A stretch of DNA of 64,000 bases from Salinimonas lutimaris (lineage in GTDB: Bacteria > Pseudomonadota > Gammaproteobacteria > Enterobacterales > Alteromonadaceae): contig NZ_CP036536.1 of NCBI RefSeq assembly GCF_005222225.1, positions 3,372,001 through 3,436,000 of the forward strand, in the 5' to 3' direction. The translations under genes and the position numbers were made by a program. This document shows, piece after piece, positions 25,360-35,930 of the stretch. The notes beneath the pieces are model-generated. The model made no database searches, had not been told where the DNA came from, and saw only the letters and a list, made by a program, of their open reading frames with translations. The first letter of the stretch is position 1. Every line of letters begins with the position of its first letter.

Positions 25360-26436
25360 GTGGCAGGCAGACAAGTTCTTTCATTTCTAATTAAGTCAGT
25401 GGTACTGGGCGTAGTGGTAGCGGTGCTTATGCTGGTACTGGTTCCTTCGCTGCGCGAAGGGGACGGTCTCACGCTTGACTGGCTTACCAAGCCCATCAGC
25501 ACATCACAGCGAAAATCTTACCATGATGCTATTAGCCGCTCCGCACCGGCTGTAGTCAACATCTATAGTGTCAGCATTGAAAACGACGTAGGTATTTACC
25601 GTAGTCGCCCCCGGGAGCGCACCAGCCTTGGCTCGGGTGTTATCATGACTGAGTCAGGATATATTCTGACCTGTAATCATGTTGTTCAGAATGCCGATAG
25701 CATAGTGGTGGCCGTTCAGGATGGCCAGATTCTGGAAGCGCAAATTGTCGGCACCGATCAGTATACCGATCTGGCGGTGTTAAAAGTAAAAGGTGAGAAT
25801 CTGCATAAGATCCCCCAGCCTGAGAGCGAAGGGGTTGAGGTTGGCGATATGGTTATGGCCATTGGCAACCCGTTTGATTTAGGCCAGACCGTAACACACG
25901 GTATGGTAAGCCGCGCCGGTCGTAATGGTTTGTCGAATTTTGTAGATTTTATTCAAACCGATGCGGTTTTGAATCAGGGTAACTCTGGTGGTGCGCTGGT
26001 TGACAGCAACGGGACTCTGGTGGGGATCACGAATGCTAACTTTCAGGTACGCGATGCGCGTAATGGTGTACGTAATGTAGATGGCATCAACTTCGCCGTG
26101 CCCTACGAACTGGCCAAACGAGTGATGGATGAAATTATTACTAACGGCAAGGTGGTTCGTGGGCAACTGGGCTTCATTGGCGGCGAACTGCGTGGCCGTC
26201 CCGGCGTGATTGTCACCGCCGTGGCTAAGCAAAGTCCGGCCGAAAAAGCCGGCCTGAAACCTAACGATATTATTATGGCCATTAATGGCGTACGTTTAGA
26301 AAGCGCCTCTAAAACGCTGGATATGATTGCAGAAACCAAGCCTGGAACAACACTGAATATCGAGGTGAGCCGTAATGGAAAAAGTATCGATATGGATGTG
26401 ACGGTAGCAGAGCTGGGTGCCAGCCAGGCGGGTTAA
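25360..26436 (+). CDS. degS: Inner-membrane serine endoprotease DegS
   Basis: About 358 residues from GTG 25360: one N-terminal membrane anchor (LIKSVVLGVVVAVLMLVLVP), a protease domain with His in TCNHVVQNADS, Asp in YTDLAVLKV and Ser in NQGNSGGALVD, and one PDZ domain at the C-terminus. DegS starts RseA cleavage and so the sigma-E envelope stress response. The start is uncertain: an AAGGAGG sits at 25332-25338, about 22 bases before GTG 25360, and no in-frame ATG, GTG or TTG lies at normal spacing; ATG 25303 would add 19 residues (MNFCLPPGCSRRRN...) before the anchor. Confidence 0.93.
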   Translation: MAGRQVLSFLIKSVVLGVVVAVLMLVLVPSLREGDGLTLDWLTKPISTSQRKSYHDAISRSAPAVVNIYSVSIENDVGIYRSRPRERTSLGSGVIMTESGYILTCNHVVQNADSIVVAVQDGQILEAQIVGTDQYTDLAVLKVKGENLHKIPQPESEGVEVGDMVMAIGNPFDLGQTVTHGMVSRAGRNGLSNFVDFIQTDAVLNQGNSGGALVDSNGTLVGITNANFQVRDARNGVRNVDGINFAVPYELAKRVMDEIITNGKVVRGQLGFIGGELRGRPGVIVTAVAKQSPAEKAGLKPNDIIMAINGVRLESASKTLDMIAETKPGTTLNIEVSRNGKSIDMDVTVAELGASQAG

Positions 26437-26664
26437 TATCTTCGTTGATTTGCGGTAACTGTTGTGGGGAAGTCCCTGATACCGCTGCGCCATTTACCAT
26501 ATGACGGGCCATAGCTAACAACTTTCTGCCAACCGGCACTTTTACATTTTTCTTAGCGGGTAAAGCAGATCATTTGCCTGCTATCACACTAAGCTAAATT
26601 AGTGGTGTAGCGTGTATGCTTAAGATAAGTGTTGGCATGCGAATGATGCTAGGGAAATAAAGAC

Positions 26665-26696
26665 TATCAGGCAGATTAGCTATTATCTGCCTGATA
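26665..26696. terminator. Perfect 12-bp hairpin between degS and a small gene
   Basis: TATCAGGCAGAT, loop TAGCTATT, ATCTGCCTGATA. On the minus strand it contains the stop codon of the small gene at 26676 and is followed by a weak T-rich stretch; on the plus strand T7 follows some 14 bases later. It probably ends both convergent transcripts. The rest of the degS spacer (26437-26664) holds nothing I can name. Confidence 0.6.
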
Positions 26697-26954
26697 GACT
26701 GGTTTCTGCTTTTTTTCTACTGTCTGACCGTTATCACGTTGTGCTGTTTTAATGCCTTCCTGATTGTCGTACTCAGCAAGGGCATAAGGTGGTTCACCAA
26801 TAAACAGCATCGTCATAACCATCATGACAAAAAGTACTGTGGGGATAGAATGGCGCAATTCCAGGTAAGGACGCAGCCGACGAATAACGTAATTCAAACC
26901 AAGTTTTCCCTGCATACGTTTGTTAACAACCTCTATTCTTCTTATTCGCCTCAT
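26676..26954 (-). CDS. Small membrane protein, hypothetical
   Basis: About 92 residues from ATG 26954 (a TTG precedes it). The N-terminus is strongly basic (RRIRRIEVVNKRMQGK, later YVIRRLRPYLELRH), then one hydrophobic segment SIPTVLFVMMVMTMLFIG, then a polar tail ending KKQKPVYQADNS. This is the shape of a single-pass inner-membrane protein with the positive end inside. No family recognised and no strong ribosome site seen. The stop lies in a 12-bp hairpin that would serve as terminator, which favours a real gene. The following 407 bases to 27364 hold no gene I can support, only the likely promoter area of mipA. Confidence 0.4.
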   Translation of the reverse strand: MRRIRRIEVVNKRMQGKLGLNYVIRRLRPYLELRHSIPTVLFVMMVMTMLFIGEPPYALAEYDNQEGIKTAQRDNGQTVEKKQKPVYQADNS

Positions 26955-27364
26955 CAATCATCAGGCCAATAACATCTGGCATCCTGCCAGCTTATCGCCC
27001 TGCTCCTGACCGTGTTAACAGTCACATCATCAACATGACAATGCGTTAATGATTGAAGATTAGACTGAGTATACTTCATTTTTGAATACTTGCATCACGA
27101 TCTTCAAACTTTAGGCTAAAAAGGAGTAAAACTGGCACGATTTCACACTATTTCGCCCTGTTTTAAACATCTTGTTTACAATGTCGCTATTTTTCTGATT
27201 GCTGACAGCGGAATTTCAGACGTTACACATCCTGAGATTCGTGGCTTTTATCGATTTTATTTCGATTCGGATCTTATCAAAGTGTGACGATTTGTAATCA
27301 GGCAAAATTTATCCGACAGATTCTGATAGTCTTGGCAAAATTTTTCATTCATAGTCGGTAAACC

Positions 27365-28189
27365 GTGTTACCACGCTTACTCAGCCTTCTCTCACTATTG
27401 TTGATTTGCATTACAAAACCAGCGGTATCAGGCTGCCAGACTCAGTGTGTGCCAGCCGGCGAGTGGCAAATCGGTCTGGCCACCGGTTACGGCGAATTAT
27501 CAAACCCACTGCGTGGTGGCAGTGAGCAGCCAGTAGTGCTGATTGGGGATATTGCCTGGTACGGTGAGCAGTTTTATGTCGACAACCTGGAAGCCGGCTA
27601 CGAATTTATTCAGCACGATGACCTGTTTTATCAGGGCTTTGTGACAGTAAACCGGGAAGCCCGCTATTTTGACGACTGGCGCTTTTTTGATGTGCAAAAT
27701 AGCCTGAGTCCACTGGGCTCAGGAAACGACTCGACAAATGTCAGGCAGCTGGCAGACCGGCACTACGCTGTCCACGCAGGTTTGCGCTCTTCCCTGCTTA
27801 CCAGTTTTGGTCAGATTTCTGCCATGGCACAAACCGATATCAGCCAGACACATTCAGGCCAGCTGGCCAGTATACAGGTACAGTTCCTGCACAGTATCTA
27901 TAAGTGGCAGCTCAATTCAGCTCTCAGTCTGACTTGGTACAGCAGTGAGTTCAATAATTACTACTACGGCATCTCAGATCGGGATGCGGTGAGTGCATCA
28001 GAGCAATATCGTGTTGGCGCCGGTTTACGACCGGGCATTGAGTTTACTGCAGCCCGGGCGTTAAGCAGCAACTGGGGGCTGCTTCTGCTGATGCGCTATG
28101 AACATTTACCCGCTGGTGTTCGCCACAGTCCGGTAGTAACTGACAATAGCCTGACCAGTGTGTTTGGCGGTCTAACTTATCAATTCTAG
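27365..28189 (+). CDS. MipA/OmpV family outer membrane protein
   Basis: A 274-residue protein from GTG 27365 with a signal peptide (LPRLLSLLSLLLICITKPAVSG) and a barrel pattern ending FGGLTYQF. EWQIGLATGYGELSNPLRGGSEQPVVLIGDIAWYGEQFYVDN matches the start of MipA/OmpV proteins, outer-membrane scaffolds of murein-synthesis complexes or osmotic and antibiotic-responsive barrels. It heads a four-gene set with a DUF3019 protein, a response regulator and a histidine kinase, with spacings of 13 bases or overlap, so it is probably both target and partner of that two-component system. Ribosome site is weak. Confidence 0.85.
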   Translation: MLPRLLSLLSLLLICITKPAVSGCQTQCVPAGEWQIGLATGYGELSNPLRGGSEQPVVLIGDIAWYGEQFYVDNLEAGYEFIQHDDLFYQGFVTVNREARYFDDWRFFDVQNSLSPLGSGNDSTNVRQLADRHYAVHAGLRSSLLTSFGQISAMAQTDISQTHSGQLASIQVQFLHSIYKWQLNSALSLTWYSSEFNNYYYGISDRDAVSASEQYRVGAGLRPGIEFTAARALSSNWGLLLLMRYEHLPAGVRHSPVVTDNSLTSVFGGLTYQF

Positions 28190-28202
28190 CGGAGCCTTTT
28201 GT

Positions 28203-28571
28203 TTGCGTTTGTCCGGTTTGGTTCTACTTTCGCTGGTATCTTTAGGATGCCCGGCGGCTTCGCAGTGGTCTGTTGCCCCGCAAATCTGTATTGCCGACAC
28301 CACCAGCGAAAGCTGCTCAATGGTACTGAAAATCAGCGCTCCCGACGATGCTCCGTTGGCTCAGCCAGCCTGTTTATATTTAGGCAGTCAGCAGCAAACC
28401 TGCTGGCCGGAACTCCCCAAAGCACTGACGGTTGATGTGACGCTGAACAACGACACCACCCTTACCTTACAACAAGCCGATGGGGCCGTGTTGGTAACCC
28501 GTGCTTTACAGGTTAAAGCACGCCAGACTACGAGCCGACGTCGCATAAGAAGTCCATGGAGGTTATTTTGA
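28203..28571 (+). CDS. DUF3019 family secreted protein
   Basis: A 122-residue protein from TTG 28203 with GGAG eight bases ahead. Signal peptide (RLSGLVLLSLVSLGCPAAS), then a short domain with paired cysteines (QICIADTTSESC, PACLYLGSQQQTCW) and a basic end RRRIRSPWRLF, which fits DUF3019. Such proteins are seen between mipA-like and two-component genes in Shewanella and Alteromonas relatives; the role is unknown, perhaps a periplasmic partner of the kinase. Four cysteines could form two disulfides. Its stop overlaps the TTG start of the response regulator. Confidence 0.75.
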   Translation: MRLSGLVLLSLVSLGCPAASQWSVAPQICIADTTSESCSMVLKISAPDDAPLAQPACLYLGSQQQTCWPELPKALTVDVTLNNDTTLTLQQADGAVLVTRALQVKARQTTSRRRIRSPWRLF

Positions 28572-29275
28572 CGCAACGAATTATTCTGGTGGAAGATGAC
28601 GACCGCTTGCGTGAGCTGGTGACTGACTTTCTGACCTCTGCTTTTTTTGATGTTATCAGCCTGCCTGACGGCACCGAACTGATTAAACGTGCCCGCGAAA
28701 CCCCACCTGATCTGATTGTACTGGATGTGATGTTACCCGGTCTTAATGGTTTTGGCCTGTGCCGTCAGCTGCGCCAGTTTTATCAGGGACCGTTGTTGTT
28801 TATGACAGCCCGGGATGATGATGTGGATCAGGTGTTGGGGCTGGAGATCGGTGCAGATGACTACGTGACCAAGCCGATCGAACCGCGGGTACTGCTGGCC
28901 CGCATTCAGGCGCTGTTACGCAGAGTGCCTCCCACGCCGGAAAGTCAGGCAATAGGAAGTACCTCATCCATGCAGTTTGGCAAACTACAGATAAACAAAT
29001 CCCGCCGTACTGTTATGCTGGGCAATACCGATATCAAGCTGACCAGTCACGAGTTTGATATGCTGTGGCTGCTGGCGCAAAACGCCGGCCAGGTCGTTGA
29101 TCGAAATACGATTTATGAAAAAATCATCGGCCGCGAATATGATGGCCTGGACCGCTCTGCCGATGTGCGTATTTCCCGTCTGCGCAAAAAGCTCGAAGAT
29201 GACCCGGGAAATCCGTTTCGCATAAAAACCATTTGGGGAAAAGGCTTTTTCTTTGTGGCCGAGGCATGGCGTTAG
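28568..29275 (+). CDS. OmpR-family response regulator
   Basis: From TTG 28568, set six bases after GGAGG, the product is 235 residues (MTQRIILVEDDDRLREL). The receiver domain (about 4-115) has acidic pocket EDD, phospho-acceptor D53 in LIVLDVMLPG, switch T in MTARDDD and K in DDYVTKPIE. A winged-helix domain follows (about 135-230, LTSHEFDMLWLLAQNAGQVV and VRISRLRKKLEDDP, ending GKGFFFVAEAW). It would be phosphorylated by the kinase encoded four bases downstream and likely controls the mipA-DUF3019 genes. An ATG at 28556 is in frame but has no ribosome site. Confidence 0.92.
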   Translation: MTQRIILVEDDDRLRELVTDFLTSAFFDVISLPDGTELIKRARETPPDLIVLDVMLPGLNGFGLCRQLRQFYQGPLLFMTARDDDVDQVLGLEIGADDYVTKPIEPRVLLARIQALLRRVPPTPESQAIGSTSSMQFGKLQINKSRRTVMLGNTDIKLTSHEFDMLWLLAQNAGQVVDRNTIYEKIIGREYDGLDRSADVRISRLRKKLEDDPGNPFRIKTIWGKGFFFVAEAWR

Positions 29276-29278
29276 ATC

Positions 29279-30535
29279 ATGGCCCGACTGTTCGCCAGCC
29301 TGTACTTTTTTATAGCCGCAGCGCTGATAGGCACTACGGCCTTGCTGGATGCTTTATTTTTCAGCCCCACCGACTCGCCTTCCCAGTCGGTGGAAGCAGC
29401 CCGGATATTGTTACAGCACACCACGCCGAATGATGACACCGTCAGTGCGCTGCGCCAGGCCGGACTTGAAGCCCGTCTCATTAACCGCAATCTGATTGCC
29501 TGGCCGCAGGTGTCGGCCGATGCTTTAGCCAACGGCAATGTGGCGACGCTGTTTGATGATAACACCACGTTACTGTATCGCCGCTTTGATGATACCCGTT
29601 TGCTTGAGGTGACGCTGCTTGATGGGCTTAATGCACCGTCTACCTGGGATAATGTGTGGCTCTACAGTATTTCCTTCTTTTTACTGCTGGGGATATGGAT
29701 AGCGTTGTGGCTGTGGCCGTTGTGGCGCGACCTGCGTACTATCCATACCACTGTAGCCAATATGCAGCCCAATGGGACCATTGTACCAATTTGTCTGCCT
29801 CAGCATTCCCGTCTCACTGGTATTGCAGAAGCCCTTAACCGGCTGAATGAACGGGTTAGCGAACTGCTCTCCCGTCATAAGGAAATGACCGGAGCCGTAG
29901 CGCATGAAACCCGCACTCCGCTGGCCCGACTGAAGTTTGCGCTGGCGGCCGGCCCCCGTGATGACCCGGCGCACTGGCAAGCCATGGGCAACGATGTTCA
30001 GGAGCTCGAACACCTGGTGCAGGAGATGCTGGATTATCTGCGCACCGATAGCACCGTGCCGGAACTGAATATTTCTGAACTGCCTTTGCAGGCGCTGTGT
30101 GAACAAACCTTACAGCGCCTGCAGGTTCGTAATACCCGACACATTGATGTCACGGTTAATGCCGGCGCCGTGAAAATCCTGGGAGACGGAGATTATGTTG
30201 AGCGCGCGGTTGAAAACCTGCTGGTGAATGCCTTTCGGTTTGCCCACAGTCGTATTGTGATTGATGCTGAAATTTATCGCCAAAAAATACGGCTGAGCGT
30301 GCATGATGATGGCCCAGGCATCAGTCAGGAAAATCTGCAAAAAGTATTTGCGCCATTTTTTCGCCCGGATGCGGATCGTTCCCGTGAACGCGGCGGCGCG
30401 GGCTTGGGGCTGGCTATTGTTAAGCGCATTCAGCACTGGCATCAGGGTAACTGCTATGTAGAGCGCAGCACGCTGGGCGGGGCCCGTTTTGTGCTGGAAT
30501 ACCCTTACGCCAAACGTCTGTCCCGCAGCCAATAA
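29279..30535 (+). CDS. Sensor histidine kinase, partner of the OmpR-type regulator
   Basis: A 418-residue inner-membrane kinase. TM1 is at about 5-24, a periplasmic part of about 100 residues follows, TM2 is at about 126-147 (VWLYSISFFLLLGIWIALWLWPLW), then a HAMP-like linker, HisKA with H209 in GAVAHETRTPLARLKF, and a HATPase with N (NLLVNAFRF), G1 (DDGPGI) and G2 (GGAGLGLAI) boxes. Order and spacing resemble RstB/CpxA-like kinases. Four bases separate it from the regulator gene and a terminator follows directly, so it closes the four-gene operon. Confidence 0.92.
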   Translation: MARLFASLYFFIAAALIGTTALLDALFFSPTDSPSQSVEAARILLQHTTPNDDTVSALRQAGLEARLINRNLIAWPQVSADALANGNVATLFDDNTTLLYRRFDDTRLLEVTLLDGLNAPSTWDNVWLYSISFFLLLGIWIALWLWPLWRDLRTIHTTVANMQPNGTIVPICLPQHSRLTGIAEALNRLNERVSELLSRHKEMTGAVAHETRTPLARLKFALAAGPRDDPAHWQAMGNDVQELEHLVQEMLDYLRTDSTVPELNISELPLQALCEQTLQRLQVRNTRHIDVTVNAGAVKILGDGDYVERAVENLLVNAFRFAHSRIVIDAEIYRQKIRLSVHDDGPGISQENLQKVFAPFFRPDADRSRERGGAGLGLAIVKRIQHWHQGNCYVERSTLGGARFVLEYPYAKRLSRSQ

Positions 30536-30563
30536 AAAAGGACCTATTTAAGGTCCTTTTTTT
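30533..30563. terminator. Bidirectional terminator between kinase and murA
   Basis: AAAAAAGGACCT, loop ATTTA, AGGTCCTTTTTTT: A-run and T-run on both sides let it end the kinase operon on the plus strand and murA on the minus strand. Confidence 0.9.
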
Positions 30564-30585
30564 ATCCGTACACCCGGGAAGTAAT

Positions 30586-32117
<1,532 letters not shown>

Positions 32118-32151
32118 AAAATTTCGTTGCTCTTGTATGTGACTTTTGACG

Positions 32152-32460
32152 TTATTCTACAGGTAAAAGGGTGTCAACGTCGCTGATTTTAGCAAGCTTC
32201 AGCAGTTTTTCCGGCACATCGCTGAGCGTCACCGTGACCTGGTGTTGCTTACCATCGCGTACCGCATTGATAAGCCAGGCCAGTCCGGCGCTGTCAATGC
32301 GCTCTACATCACTTAAATCCAGCGTACACCGACCCTGCTTTTTCAGCTGTTGTTGCTGCGCTGAACTGAGCAGGTTCCACCAGTTTTTGCCCAGTGTGTC
32401 ACGGTCCAGATGACCATGCACACTGACGCGTCCTTCATGACTGACCTGAAACAGACTCAC
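32152..32460 (-). CDS. mlaB: STAS-domain protein MlaB
   Basis: A 102-residue cytoplasmic STAS protein, the small subunit of the MlaFEDB phospholipid ABC transporter, where it stabilises MlaF. RCTLDLSDVERIDSAGLAWLINAV is the STAS core with the conserved DSAG. The ATG overlaps the mlaC stop by four bases. Similarity to other STAS proteins is limited outside the core, so position in the mla cluster carries much of the call. Confidence 0.88.
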   Translation of the reverse strand: MSLFQVSHEGRVSVHGHLDRDTLGKNWWNLLSSAQQQQLKKQGRCTLDLSDVERIDSAGLAWLINAVRDGKQHQVTVTLSDVPEKLLKLAKISDVDTLLPVE

Positions 32461-33113
32461 GCGTTGTCCTTTTCATCGAACTCTTCTTTTAGCTCAACCG
32501 GGTTATCGATTTTTTCCTGCATCAGTGTAATCACTTTTTCGATACCCTGCTGACGAATGATTGATTCAAATTCGCTGCGTTTGCTGTCCAGCATGCTGAT
32601 GCCCTCGGCCACCATATCAAAGGCTTTCCACTCATTAGTTTTAGAGTTTTTGCGTACCTTGAAGGCCACTTTAATTTCCGGACGGTTTGGATCTTTGATG
32701 ATAGCGCGGACCACCACATAGGTTGAGTCGCCAACATCCTGAGCTGGTTCAAATACCACATCCTGGTTGTCATAATAGCTCATCGCCACCGCATAGGTAG
32801 TGATCAGGTATTCACGGAACACTTTGACAAATTCAGCCAGTTTGTCACGCTCTATGGATGCCGCGTTTTTACCCAGCACCTTGAACGCCGCAAATTTATA
32901 ATCTGTATGCGGCAGCAACTCTTCTTTCATGATGGCCCGAAGTTCTTCCGGGTTATTTTTGATAGTGGCCTGATTATCCTTGATACGGCTAAATGTTCGA
33001 TTTGCCACGTCCTTGATCATCTCATACGGGTTTTCTTCATTCACCTGCTGAGCCGATACACTTGAGGCCGCCATCATAATGGCAAGACCAAACACTGCGA
33101 TTAGTTTTTTCAC
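32457..33113 (-). CDS. mlaC: Periplasmic phospholipid-binding protein MlaC
   Basis: A 218-residue exported protein with signal peptide MKKLIAVFGLAIMMAASSVSAQ. The mature part has ENPYEMIKDVANRTFSRIKDN at its start and EFVKVFREYLITTYAVAM, typical of MlaC, which shuttles phospholipids between the outer-membrane MlaA complex and the inner-membrane MlaFEDB. The tail EEFDEKDNA is acidic and a bit longer than in E. coli. AGGAGTAATTAACGTG lies before the start. mlaA is not in this window. Confidence 0.93.
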   Translation of the reverse strand: MKKLIAVFGLAIMMAASSVSAQQVNEENPYEMIKDVANRTFSRIKDNQATIKNNPEELRAIMKEELLPHTDYKFAAFKVLGKNAASIERDKLAEFVKVFREYLITTYAVAMSYYDNQDVVFEPAQDVGDSTYVVVRAIIKDPNRPEIKVAFKVRKNSKTNEWKAFDMVAEGISMLDSKRSEFESIIRQQGIEKVITLMQEKIDNPVELKEEFDEKDNA

Positions 33114-33155
33114 GTTAATTACTCCTGATGCTTAATAATCGTTTCGGGGCAAGAC

Positions 33156-33635
33156 TTACTCTTTTTCTTCGTCTTTGCCGCGGCTAAACAGGAACTGGCC
33201 AATCAAGTCTTCCAGCACCAACGCCGATTTTGTGTCCTGCAGGTAGTCCCCATCCTGAAGATTGGCAATGCCATCAAATGAGAATCCAGGCTGAAAACCT
33301 ACGTATTGTTCACCTAATAAACCTGACGTAAGAATAGAGACCGAACTTGTCTCCGGAAATTCGTCATATTTTTTCTGAATACTTAATTCAACCACCGGGG
33401 TGTAGTCTTTTTTGTCCAGCGTAATCGCGGACACGCGCCCGACGGTAACCCCACCCACTTTTACTGCTGAGCGCTCTTTCAGCCCGCCAATATTGTCAAA
33501 TTTGGCATACAGCGTGTAAGTATCGCCGGTGGCGGCCATGGTCTGGTTAGCCACTTTCAGTGCCAGCAATAACAGGGCGCCTACGGTAATGATAACGAAC
33601 ACCCCAACCATAAGTTCCGATTTATGTTTATTCAT
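33156..33635 (-). CDS. mlaD: MCE-domain protein MlaD
   Basis: A 159-residue inner-membrane-anchored MCE protein. One TM at about 8-26 (LMVGVFVIITVGALLLLAL), then the MCE domain at about 38-120 (GGLKERSAVKVGGVTVGRVSAITLD, VSILTSGLLGEQYVGFQPG). MlaD forms a hexameric ring through which phospholipids pass. The end KDEEKE is charged. Ten bases after mlaE; full length for the family. Confidence 0.95.
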   Translation of the reverse strand: MNKHKSELMVGVFVIITVGALLLLALKVANQTMAATGDTYTLYAKFDNIGGLKERSAVKVGGVTVGRVSAITLDKKDYTPVVELSIQKKYDEFPETSSVSILTSGLLGEQYVGFQPGFSFDGIANLQDGDYLQDTKSALVLEDLIGQFLFSRGKDEEKE

Positions 33636-33645
33636 GTCTAATCCC

Positions 33646-34422
33646 CTACTCTATTCCGAACATCAGGGCAGTCAGAATAAAATCCAGCCCCAGTACTGCT
33701 AATGAAGAAAACACCACCGTTTCTGTGGTTGCTTTGCTGATCCCTTCTGAGGTGGGGGTGGAATCATACCCTTTAAAAATGGCAATCCAGGTCACAACCA
33801 GGGCAAATACAAGGCTTTTTATAATGCCATTAACCACATCTGAGCCCCATTCAACCGATGACTGCATAAGAGACCAGTAGCTGCCTGCATCCACACCGAG
33901 CCAGTCAACACCGACCAGGTGACCGCCTAAAATACCCACGGCACTGAAAATAACCGCCAGCATTGGCATCGAAATTATGCCAGCCCAGAATCGCGGGCTG
34001 ACCACACGGCGTAACGGGTCCACTGCCATCATTTCCATGCTGCTTAGCTGCTCGGTGGCTTTCATCAGGCCAATTTCTGCGGTTAAGGCAGAGCCTGCCC
34101 GGCCGGCAAACAACAGCGCGGTAACCACCGGGCCCAGTTCACGTAATAGTGACAATGCCACCATGGGTCCCAGGCTGCCTTCTGCGCCATAATCGACTAA
34201 AATGGTGTAGCCCTGTAACGCCATTACCATGCCGATAAACAGGCCAGAGACCACAATAATCAGCAATGACTGCACCCCGACCACATACATCTGGCGAATG
34301 GTCAGTACCACATTTTTCCATTTTGGCAGCGCAATCAGTGCGCCCAACAGCATCAGACCGGCCCGGCCGATGGCTGAGATGCGGGACAAGGTCCCAGCCC
34401 CTACGGAGCGAAAGATGTTCAT
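33646..34422 (-). CDS. mlaE: Phospholipid ABC transporter permease MlaE
   Basis: A 258-residue permease with about five membrane segments. [49 protein letters not shown] and [24 protein letters not shown] are the highly conserved MlaE core. It forms the transmembrane dimer of MlaFEDB in the inner membrane and keeps the outer leaflet of the outer membrane free of phospholipids. Its ATG overlaps the mlaF stop by four bases. Confidence 0.96.
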   Translation of the reverse strand: MNIFRSVGAGTLSRISAIGRAGLMLLGALIALPKWKNVVLTIRQMYVVGVQSLLIIVVSGLFIGMVMALQGYTILVDYGAEGSLGPMVALSLLRELGPVVTALLFAGRAGSALTAEIGLMKATEQLSSMEMMAVDPLRRVVSPRFWAGIISMPMLAVIFSAVGILGGHLVGVDWLGVDAGSYWSLMQSSVEWGSDVVNGIIKSLVFALVVTWIAIFKGYDSTPTSEGISKATTETVVFSSLAVLGLDFILTALMFGIE

Positions 34423-35219
34423 GACTGGCCTCCGAACAACGATCCTTTAAGATCGTCTGAAGGATAGTGAAAAGGAACCGGCCCGTCTGCTTCGCCCTGA
34501 AGAAACTGCTGAACCAGTGGTGAGTCACTGTTTTTGATTTGCTCAGCACTGCCTTCACCAATGATTTTCTGGTCGGCCAGAATGTAGATGTAGTCCGCGA
34601 TGGTCAGCACCTCAGTCACATCGTGGGTGACCACAATGCTGGTCAGACCCAGTGCATCATTCAGCTCACGGATCAGCTTGACCAGCACACCCATAGAGAT
34701 GGGGTCCTGACCGGCAAAGGGTTCGTCATACATGATCAAATCCGGATCCAGCGATATGGCTCTGGCCAGTGCTGCCCGCCGGGCCATCCCCCCTGACAGT
34801 TCACTGGGCATCAGTTTAGCTGCACCACGTAACCCCACCGCCTGAAGCTTCAGCGCCACAATGGTGTCGATAATATCGCTTTCGAGTTTAGTATGCTCTT
34901 TTAAAGCAAAGGCAACATTGTCATGCACATTCATGTCAGTAAACAACGCCCCGCTTTGAAACAACATGCTCATACGCCGGCGTACTTCATACAAACGGCT
35001 GCGACTCATGTTCACAATCGACTCATCATCAAAGCGAATATCACCTGACTGTGGCTGCAACTGGCCGCCAATCAGTTTAAGCAAGGTGGTTTTCCCTATC
35101 CCACTGGGGCCCATTACGGCCGTAATTTTACCTTTAGGAACACGCAGCGAAATATTGTCATAAATGACACGTTCGCCTCGCTTAAAGGTCATATTGTCTA
35201 TATCGACTAAATTATCCAT
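34419..35219 (-). CDS. mlaF: Phospholipid ABC transporter ATP-binding protein MlaF
   Basis: A 266-residue ATPase from ATG 35219. Walker [12 protein letters not shown] at about 38-48, signature [15 protein letters not shown], Walker [12 protein letters not shown] and H-loop VVTHD are intact. It powers MlaFEDB. The frame stays open upstream to a GTG at 35345, which would add 42 residues (MIDRSILVDCAPGDD...) with no similarity to MlaF, so the internal ATG with GAGG upstream is preferred. It heads the mlaFEDCB-ibaG-murA series. Confidence 0.94.
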   Translation of the reverse strand: MDNLVDIDNMTFKRGERVIYDNISLRVPKGKITAVMGPSGIGKTTLLKLIGGQLQPQSGDIRFDDESIVNMSRSRLYEVRRRMSMLFQSGALFTDMNVHDNVAFALKEHTKLESDIIDTIVALKLQAVGLRGAAKLMPSELSGGMARRAALARAISLDPDLIMYDEPFAGQDPISMGVLVKLIRELNDALGLTSIVVTHDVTEVLTIADYIYILADQKIIGEGSAEQIKNSDSPLVQQFLQGEADGPVPFHYPSDDLKGSLFGGQS

Positions 35220-35345
35220 ACCCGAATTCGTAGGATCCTCTGCTAATGAACTTTTATCCTGCCTGTCTGCATGACCTGCTGATTTAACACAATTTATGAC
35301 ATCATCGCCCGGAGCGCAGTCAACCAGTATAGACCGGTCAATCAC

Positions 35346-35930
35346 CTAAAAGTTTACTGACCAGTGTAGTTGGCGCATTGTACGCGTTTTTCGCATACCC
35401 TACCAAACCCAAATAGTTACAAGTTATGTTCGATAGAACCGAATAATTACCATACTCTGGACTAGGTCCCATGCCCAGCTCTTGCCGCAGGCCACAAGTA
35501 AAAGCAACCACCAGGCCAGAATTGGCTTTACCCGCCTTCTCAGTGTGGGCGCAAGTCACAAAGTCACGTTGAGGTTACGTCTGACCGACGAAAAAATACG
35601 CTGGATGACACCACCGCACACAAAAATTGCGTGCAAATATTACCTGACAGGATTTTTTCTGCATTGGATAAATGCATGTTGTACATACAATTACCTGCTA
35701 TGTTGCAAACAAATGACAACACACCGGATATCAGCCAATACAGATCCATTGAATAAATGACTCTGATCCTGCCGGCCAGTAGGGCCAGGTCATATTCGTC
35801 CCGTCATCGCTCGCTTTTTGACAAGCTTGCAGTCTGTTATTTTGGGTCGGTTGTGAGGCATAAATTCCCTCTAGCCATAGGCAAGCGGGGCATATTCTGC
35901 GACAATCGCGAAAAATTCTGATTAATAAGA
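35346..35930. other. 585-base divergent spacer between mlaF and yrbG
   Basis: No convincing gene. Two overlapping open frames (35482-35760 plus, 35564-35749 minus) have no ribosome site and no recognisable motif. A TACAAT on the minus strand (35377-35382) may be an mla -10, and TTGACA at 35818-35823 on the plus strand may be a -35 for the yrbG series, without a good -10. The spacer is long for such a compact region. Confidence 0.5.

Noticed and set aside
35219..35345. N-terminal extension of MlaF from GTG 35345
   Set aside because: The 42 extra residues have no similarity to MlaF and the GTG lacks a good ribosome site, while ATG 35219 gives the standard start.
35482..35760. Plus-strand frame of 92 codons in the mlaF-yrbG spacer
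   Set aside because: No ribosome site, no hydrophobic or domain pattern, and an overlapping frame of similar size on the other strand; not distinguishable from chance.
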